Shown here piece after piece: positions 59,927-64,000 of a stretch of DNA of 64,000 nt; the first letter of the stretch is position 1; every line of letters starts with the position of its first letter. Source of the stretch: Mesorhizobium sp. (lineage in GTDB: Bacteria; Pseudomonadota; Alphaproteobacteria; Rhizobiales; Rhizobiaceae); NCBI GenBank assembly GCA_004020645.1, contig SAQL01000004.1:1-64000 (forward strand). The letters run 5' to 3'. The translations under genes and the position numbers were made by a program. The notes below the pieces were generated by a model. That model saw nothing but the letters and a program-made list of their open reading frames with translations. It ran no database searches and was not told where the DNA came from.

Positions 59927-60955
59927 ATGCGCGCATTGCAACTTATCGAGGACCGCCGCCTTGAAACGGTGGACCTGCCGCTTCCGCCGCAGCCTGCGCT
60001 GGGCGAAGTGACGCTGCGCATCAAGGCCGTGGCGCTCAATCATATCGACGTCTGGGGCTGGCGCGGCATGGCCTTCGCCAAGCGCAAGCTGCCGCTGGTC
60101 GTCGGCGCCGAAGCTTCAGGCGAGGTCGAGGCGGTCGGCCCCGGCGTCTCCAGCCTTGTGCCCGGGCAGCTTGTGTCGATCTACGGCGCGCGCACCTGCG
60201 GGCTTTGCTGCGCCTGCCGCGAAGGCCGCGACAACCTATGCGAGCATGTCTCAGGCGTACACGGCTTCCATCTCGACGGCTTTGCGCAAGAGAAGATAAA
60301 CCTTCCGGCGCGCCTGCTGGTCCCTGCCCCGCCCGGCGTGACGGACATTGGGGCGGCCGTCGCGCCCGTCACCTTCGGTACGGTCGAACACATGCTGTTC
60401 GACAATGCCAGGTTGCAGCCCGGCGAAACCATCCTGATCCATGCCGGCGGCTCGGGTATCGGCTCCGCCGCGATCCAGCTGGCGAAGAAAATGGGCTGCA
60501 CCGTGATCACCACGGTCGGCTCGAACGATAAGGTCGACAAGGCGAAGGCGCTTGGCGCCGACCATGTCATTAACTATCGCGAGGACCGTTTCGAAGGCGT
60601 CGTGCGCAAGCTGACGAAGAAGAAGGGCGTCGACGTCGTCTTCGAGCATGTCGGCGCCGACACCTTTGCCGCCTCGATGCTGTGCCTGAAACGCGGTGGC
60701 CGCCTGGTGACCTGCGGCTCGACCTCGGGCGTGTCGACGCAGATCAATCTGATGCAATTGTTCCAGCAGCAATTGAAACTGCTCGGCTCCTTCGGCTGCC
60801 GCATGCAAAACATGGCCGACGCCATGCAGAAAATGGCGGCGGGGCTGGTTTCTCCGGTCATCGACACCGAAGTCGGCTTCGACGCCATCGACGCCGCGCT
60901 GAAGCGCATGGAAGGCCGTGACGTGTTCGGCAAGATCATCCTGCGCATCGGCTGA
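59927..60955 (+). CDS. Zinc-binding medium-chain dehydrogenase/reductase of the acpXL cluster
   Basis: 342 residues: GroES-like N-terminal domain with catalytic-site GAEASGEVEAVG, four clustered structural-zinc cysteines (CGLCCACREGRDNLC, ~88-103), and a Rossmann domain (LIHAGGSGIGSAAIQLAKKMGCTVITTVGS). It matches the alcohol-dehydrogenase-like gene (adh2XL) found in rhizobial acpXL clusters, where it may act in forming the hydroxylated very-long-chain acyl group; its exact reaction is not established. Confidence 0.9.
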   Translation: MRALQLIEDRRLETVDLPLPPQPALGEVTLRIKAVALNHIDVWGWRGMAFAKRKLPLVVGAEASGEVEAVGPGVSSLVPGQLVSIYGARTCGLCCACREGRDNLCEHVSGVHGFHLDGFAQEKINLPARLLVPAPPGVTDIGAAVAPVTFGTVEHMLFDNARLQPGETILIHAGGSGIGSAAIQLAKKMGCTVITTVGSNDKVDKAKALGADHVINYREDRFEGVVRKLTKKKGVDVVFEHVGADTFAASMLCLKRGGRLVTCGSTSGVSTQINLMQLFQQQLKLLGSFGCRMQNMADAMQKMAAGLVSPVIDTEVGFDAIDAALKRMEGRDVFGKIILRIG

Positions 60956-60992
60956 TCATGATGTTGCTGTCTGAAAACGTCTTGGGCTAGGA

Positions 60993-61988
60993 ATGGTCGG
61001 CAACGCCTTCAGGAAGCTCCGCCGGGACTTGGCGTTCCGCCACGGCAGGCGGCTGCGCCAGTTCAACTATTGGCTGCTTGCGCGCGCCGCGATGACGATA
61101 ATTTGGCTGCTGCGTCTGCTGCCGGTCGACAGCGCGCTTAATTTCGCCGACCGCGCCGCCCGTCGCATTGGCCCGTGGGTGGGACGCCACAACGTCGCCA
61201 TCGCCAATCTGCGCAACGCCTATCCGGAAAAGAGCGACCGCGAGATCCAGGCCATCGCGTCCGACATGTGGGGCAACATGGCTCGGCTCGCCGCGGAATA
61301 CATCTTTCTCGACGCCCTGTTCGACTACGATCCCGCCGCGACGAAACCGGGCCGCATCGAGGTCAAGGGGGTCGAGCACTTCGTGCATATCGCCGAGGAA
61401 CCGAAGCCGCATATCATCTTCACCGGGCATCTCGGCAATTTCGAACTGCTTCCGGTCGCGGCAGCCACTTTCGGCATGAACATCACGGCGCTGTTTCGCC
61501 CGCCCAACAACCCCTATCTTGCCGACTACATCCTCTCGACTCGCCGCTCGACAATGGGGTCGCTTCTGCCCTCCTCCACCGGCGCTTCGTTCGCGCTGGC
61601 GGCAATCCTGGAGAAAGGCGGCAATATCGGCGTGCTCGTCGACCAGAAATTCTCGAGCGGGCTCGAAACGACATTCTTCGGCCGCCCATGCGAGAGCAAC
61701 CGGGTTCTGGGCACCCTGGCGCGCCACTATGACTGCGATGTCTATCCGGCGCGCTGCGTGCGCTTGCCGGGCAACCGCTTCCGGCTCGAGATCGAGGACA
61801 GACTGAACTTGCCGCGCACCGCCGGCGGCAGTGTCGACGTCCACGGCACCACCCAGCTGCTCAACGACGTGGTCGAGCGCTGGGTGCGCGAGGATCCCGG
61901 CCAGTGGATGTGGTTCCACAAAAGATGGGAGATCAGCGGCCCGCGCGGAAAGCATCGCCAGGCGAGACAGCGCGGCAAAGCCGCCTGA
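60993..61988 (+). CDS. lpxXL: Very-long-chain acyl-ACP lipid A acyltransferase
   Basis: 331 residues of the HtrB/LpxL family, with an N-terminal membrane helix (ARAAMTIIWLLRLLPVDSAL), the catalytic H-x4-E motif in FTGHLGNFELLPVAA (~148) and ALFRPPNNPYL, GVLVDQKFSSGLETTFFG blocks. It transfers the 27-OH-C28 chain from AcpXL to lipid A at the cytoplasmic face of the inner membrane. Last gene of the block, 37 bp after the dehydrogenase. Its C-terminus is very basic. The next 220 bp hold nothing I recognise. Confidence 0.92.
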   Translation: MVGNAFRKLRRDLAFRHGRRLRQFNYWLLARAAMTIIWLLRLLPVDSALNFADRAARRIGPWVGRHNVAIANLRNAYPEKSDREIQAIASDMWGNMARLAAEYIFLDALFDYDPAATKPGRIEVKGVEHFVHIAEEPKPHIIFTGHLGNFELLPVAAATFGMNITALFRPPNNPYLADYILSTRRSTMGSLLPSSTGASFALAAILEKGGNIGVLVDQKFSSGLETTFFGRPCESNRVLGTLARHYDCDVYPARCVRLPGNRFRLEIEDRLNLPRTAGGSVDVHGTTQLLNDVVERWVREDPGQWMWFHKRWEISGPRGKHRQARQRGKAA

Positions 61989-62208
61989 AGCGGCAGGATA
62001 ATGAAACGCAGCGCAAGCGGGAATCGATTGCCCTGCAACCGTGGGTAGTCTCGGCCTGACAGGTGACGGCAGTTATGCTAGGAATTTAAGCGCAATGTTG
62101 ATCTGCGCCCGCCCGCCGAGGCCGGTTTTTTGTTTCGGCCGGATCGCTCGACCGCCGCCCTGTTCGGCCAATTGGGGAGAGGACAATGCGAGCCTCTTCT
62201 CAAGTTGC

Positions 62209-63078
62209 TCAATCCAATCGAGTTGCGACCAGCTTGCCGTCCATCATCATCGGGATGATTGCCAGCTTCTTTTCTTCCAGAAATTCCAGATCGGCGCTGC
62301 CTTGATTGAGGTCCATCAGCTGCTCGACTTTTCCATCCGGATGAATGCGAAAGAGCACCCCTGCGACCCAATCCGTGACCAGCCAATTCCCGGCTCCGTC
62401 CGATTCTAGACCATCTAGATTTCCAACAGGCTCGCCGGACCCGATGTCAGAGATAGCCTTCGTGTTCAGGTCAATCGCGATAAGGTGGCCAGGTGTCTTG
62501 GAGGAAAAATCCGGCTGGATATCGCGACCCCAGCCGGCGACGAGGAGGCGACCGTCTTCGACGCGCAGACCGTTCGGATGCAGGAGATCCTCGCTCTCGA
62601 GCCAGACGGAGAGAGCTTGATTGTCCAGAACATAAATCCTGTTCGCCAGCGTGTCGGAAGCAAAGACACGACCCGCCTCGTCGACAGCGGGATCATTGAG
62701 GAACTGAGCGCCTTCTGCAGGCCACGTTCCAGTGATCTGACCGCTCTCGACGTCGACGGCCATAAGCCGATCGATGTCGGTAACGAAAAGCGTATCGCCC
62801 TGCATCACCAATCCCTTGGGCGCGTTAAAGCCGGTCACCCACTCGGCTGCCTGCAACTTTCCGTCAGGTGACACCTTCGAAAGGTATCCGACCCCATCCC
62901 TGCCGGCGAGGTCGCCAGCAATGTTGGAGACGTAGAAGACATTCCGCTTAGCGTCGAAGAGTACGCTCTCGGGGGCCTTGAACCCGTCAAGCGACCAGAC
63001 CTCCTCCGCTTTCGCATGTGAACCCGCCAATCCTAGTAGTAGAATTATAAATAAACCTGACTGCAGCCTAATCATCAT
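62209..63078 (-). CDS. Exported SMP-30/gluconolactonase-like beta-propeller protein
   Basis: 289 residues from the ATG at 63078 (GGGAGG upstream) with a signal peptide (FIILLLGLAGSHAKAEE). The mature part has propeller repeats: APESVLFDAKRNVFYVSNIAG, LVMQGDTLFVTDIDRLMAVDVESGQ, DPAVDEAGRVFASDTLANRIYVLD, HPNGLRVEDGRLLVAGWG and NLDGLESDGAGNWLVTDW. Metal-binding Glu/Asn/Asp positions typical of the family appear present. It is a periplasmic binding or lactonase-like protein of unknown substrate. Confidence 0.8.
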   Translation of the reverse strand: MMIRLQSGLFIILLLGLAGSHAKAEEVWSLDGFKAPESVLFDAKRNVFYVSNIAGDLAGRDGVGYLSKVSPDGKLQAAEWVTGFNAPKGLVMQGDTLFVTDIDRLMAVDVESGQITGTWPAEGAQFLNDPAVDEAGRVFASDTLANRIYVLDNQALSVWLESEDLLHPNGLRVEDGRLLVAGWGRDIQPDFSSKTPGHLIAIDLNTKAISDIGSGEPVGNLDGLESDGAGNWLVTDWVAGVLFRIHPDGKVEQLMDLNQGSADLEFLEEKKLAIIPMMMDGKLVATRLD

Positions 63079-63507
63079 AGCCTCCCTGTGTTGTTTATCT
63101 GACGCGTTCAGGTAAAGTGCAACCGCACATTGCATAAGTGATTTTGCAACTCTTACGGTTGACGCTTCGATTGCTCTGACGAGTCTGTTTGCCAAGCGTG
63201 CTTAGCCTTGCGAGCTTTATAATTCCCTAGATGAATGCCAGTTCCAACATCCCTGGAAGTCGACGTCGGACACACCTCATCGGCGGTTTGTTCGACCTTG
63301 CCAGCCTCGGCTCACATGATCGCCGAGCGATTGCCTACCTCTGGTTGCGATGCCGACGCGGGGCCGCCAACGACAGCTCGTGCTTCTGGCTAAGGCTTGA
63401 ATTGCCTCGACAACTCCGAGGCGGGCAGCGGCCCAGAGAGCTGGCACAGATGTTAAAAAGGCGCTAATGCGCCCCTTCAGTGGTGTTCAGTTCGCCATGA
63501 GGGCAAC
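63079..63507. other. Intergenic region without recognisable gene
   Basis: About 430 bp between the propeller gene and a small minus-strand ORF. A 78-codon plus-strand frame (63231-63467) begins with ATG but has no ribosome site and no recognisable sequence. I see no RNA or clear repeat. Confidence 0.4.
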
Positions 63508-63705
63508 TTAGGGCTGCTCGGGGTTCTCGTCGGCCAGTTCCTGCTCTCGCCGCTCAAGCTGCTTCTGAAGCTCCACCGCTAATGCGAAAAGCTTTGGTGG
63601 CAGAGTTTGATCGGCCTCCATGCTCAATCGCTTGCGTAGCTTCCGACGATTATCTTCCGAACTGATCAATTCCCGGAAGGCATGATCCCCATTTCGAGTT
63701 CCCAT
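63508..63705 (-). CDS. Small hypothetical protein, possibly NepR-like
   Basis: 65 residues, mostly charged helix: RKLRKRLSMEADQTLPPKLFALAVELQKQLERREQELADENPEQP. The pattern LR....(E)..LPP..F.L...L resembles the short helical NepR anti-sigma factors of alphaproteobacteria, but key positions are not clearly matched and no phyR or ecfG gene is adjacent. The start at 63705 is uncertain and lacks a strong ribosome site. The last ~295 bp of the window show no gene. Confidence 0.35.
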   Translation of the reverse strand: MGTRNGDHAFRELISSEDNRRKLRKRLSMEADQTLPPKLFALAVELQKQLERREQELADENPEQP

Positions 63706-64000
63706 AACCGGACGATGAACTTGACAGTTCCTGGAGCACTCTGTCACCGCCGTGGTCGTATGGAATAACAATGAGGTTCCTCAGGATACATGTCCACCAC
63801 ATTCCCGGTGGCGTATGCCTTGGCGACGTGCTGACTGAATAACGGCAAGAAACTGAACAGTCTGCAGCCCTTTACGTCGAACAATCGGAACGGCTGCTCA
63901 TGGCGCAACCCGGGCGGCTCGCCAAATAGTTGCCTGCAACGCGAGGTGAGCGCCGAACGACCGACCCGGGTGGAACTTTGCCGTTTGAGGCGGCTACCGG

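Overview
The window reads as chromosomal DNA of a GC-rich alphaproteobacterium of the Rhizobiales, most like Mesorhizobium or a close relative. The main evidence is a RirA-type iron regulator with two TGA-N9-TCA (IRO) motifs, a complete hmu haem-uptake locus with HmuP, and the acpXL-to-lpxXL block for the C28 acyl chain of rhizobial lipid A. PutA/PutR and several intergenic repeat families fit the same group.

Layout. 0-3.7 kb: DMT exporter, MocR regulator, MaoC hydratase, phasin. 3.75-10.5 kb: an unusual cluster with two small HMA-like proteins, one intact and one truncated DUF445 protein, a 999-residue PEGLP-type P-type ATPase with an HMA-like N-terminus, and two small DUF5132-like membrane proteins. 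11.0-20.3 kb: rirA, hmuPSTUV (minus strand), then hmuR, a small exported protein, tonB and a haem monooxygenase (plus strand). 20.5-27.8 kb: putA/putR, a MauG-like peroxidase with a YtkA-like partner, and kdgK. 27.8-48.9 kb: an accessory stretch with a PhcB-like methyltransferase divergent from a GGDEF-EAL protein, a DUF899 protein, an acidic RTX protein, a nine-gene carbohydrate-acid uptake and catabolism operon under a GntR/FCD regulator, an adenylate cyclase-TPR protein and a YHS protein. Copies of one dispersed repeat, all in the same direction, separate these modules. 48.9-55 kb: galM, gabD, an AEC transporter, a histidine phosphatase and small genes. 55.1-56.8 kb: two abutting degenerate tRNA-like sequences upstream of an SPFH/slipin gene. 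57-62 kb: acpXL, a KS-like gene without the catalytic Cys, an active KS, an MDR dehydrogenase and lpxXL. 62.2-64 kb: an exported beta-propeller protein and a small ORF.

How the genes work together. Haem is imported by HmuR/TonB and HmuTUV and handled by HmuS and the IsdG-like enzyme. RirA probably represses this set under iron sufficiency through the two IRO boxes. The 35.4-45.0 kb operon couples an ABC sugar or sugar-acid importer to a putative lactonase, a 2-hydroxyacid dehydrogenase and an HpcH/HpaI aldolase. The acpXL block makes and transfers the very-long-chain acyl group to lipid A.

Best candidates for undescribed biology are (1) the HMA-like/DUF445/DUF5132/P-type ATPase cluster beside rirA, (2) the paired tRNA-like elements with the slipin gene, and (3) the repeat family that delimits the accessory modules. 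All family assignments come from reading motifs by eye; no database search was run.
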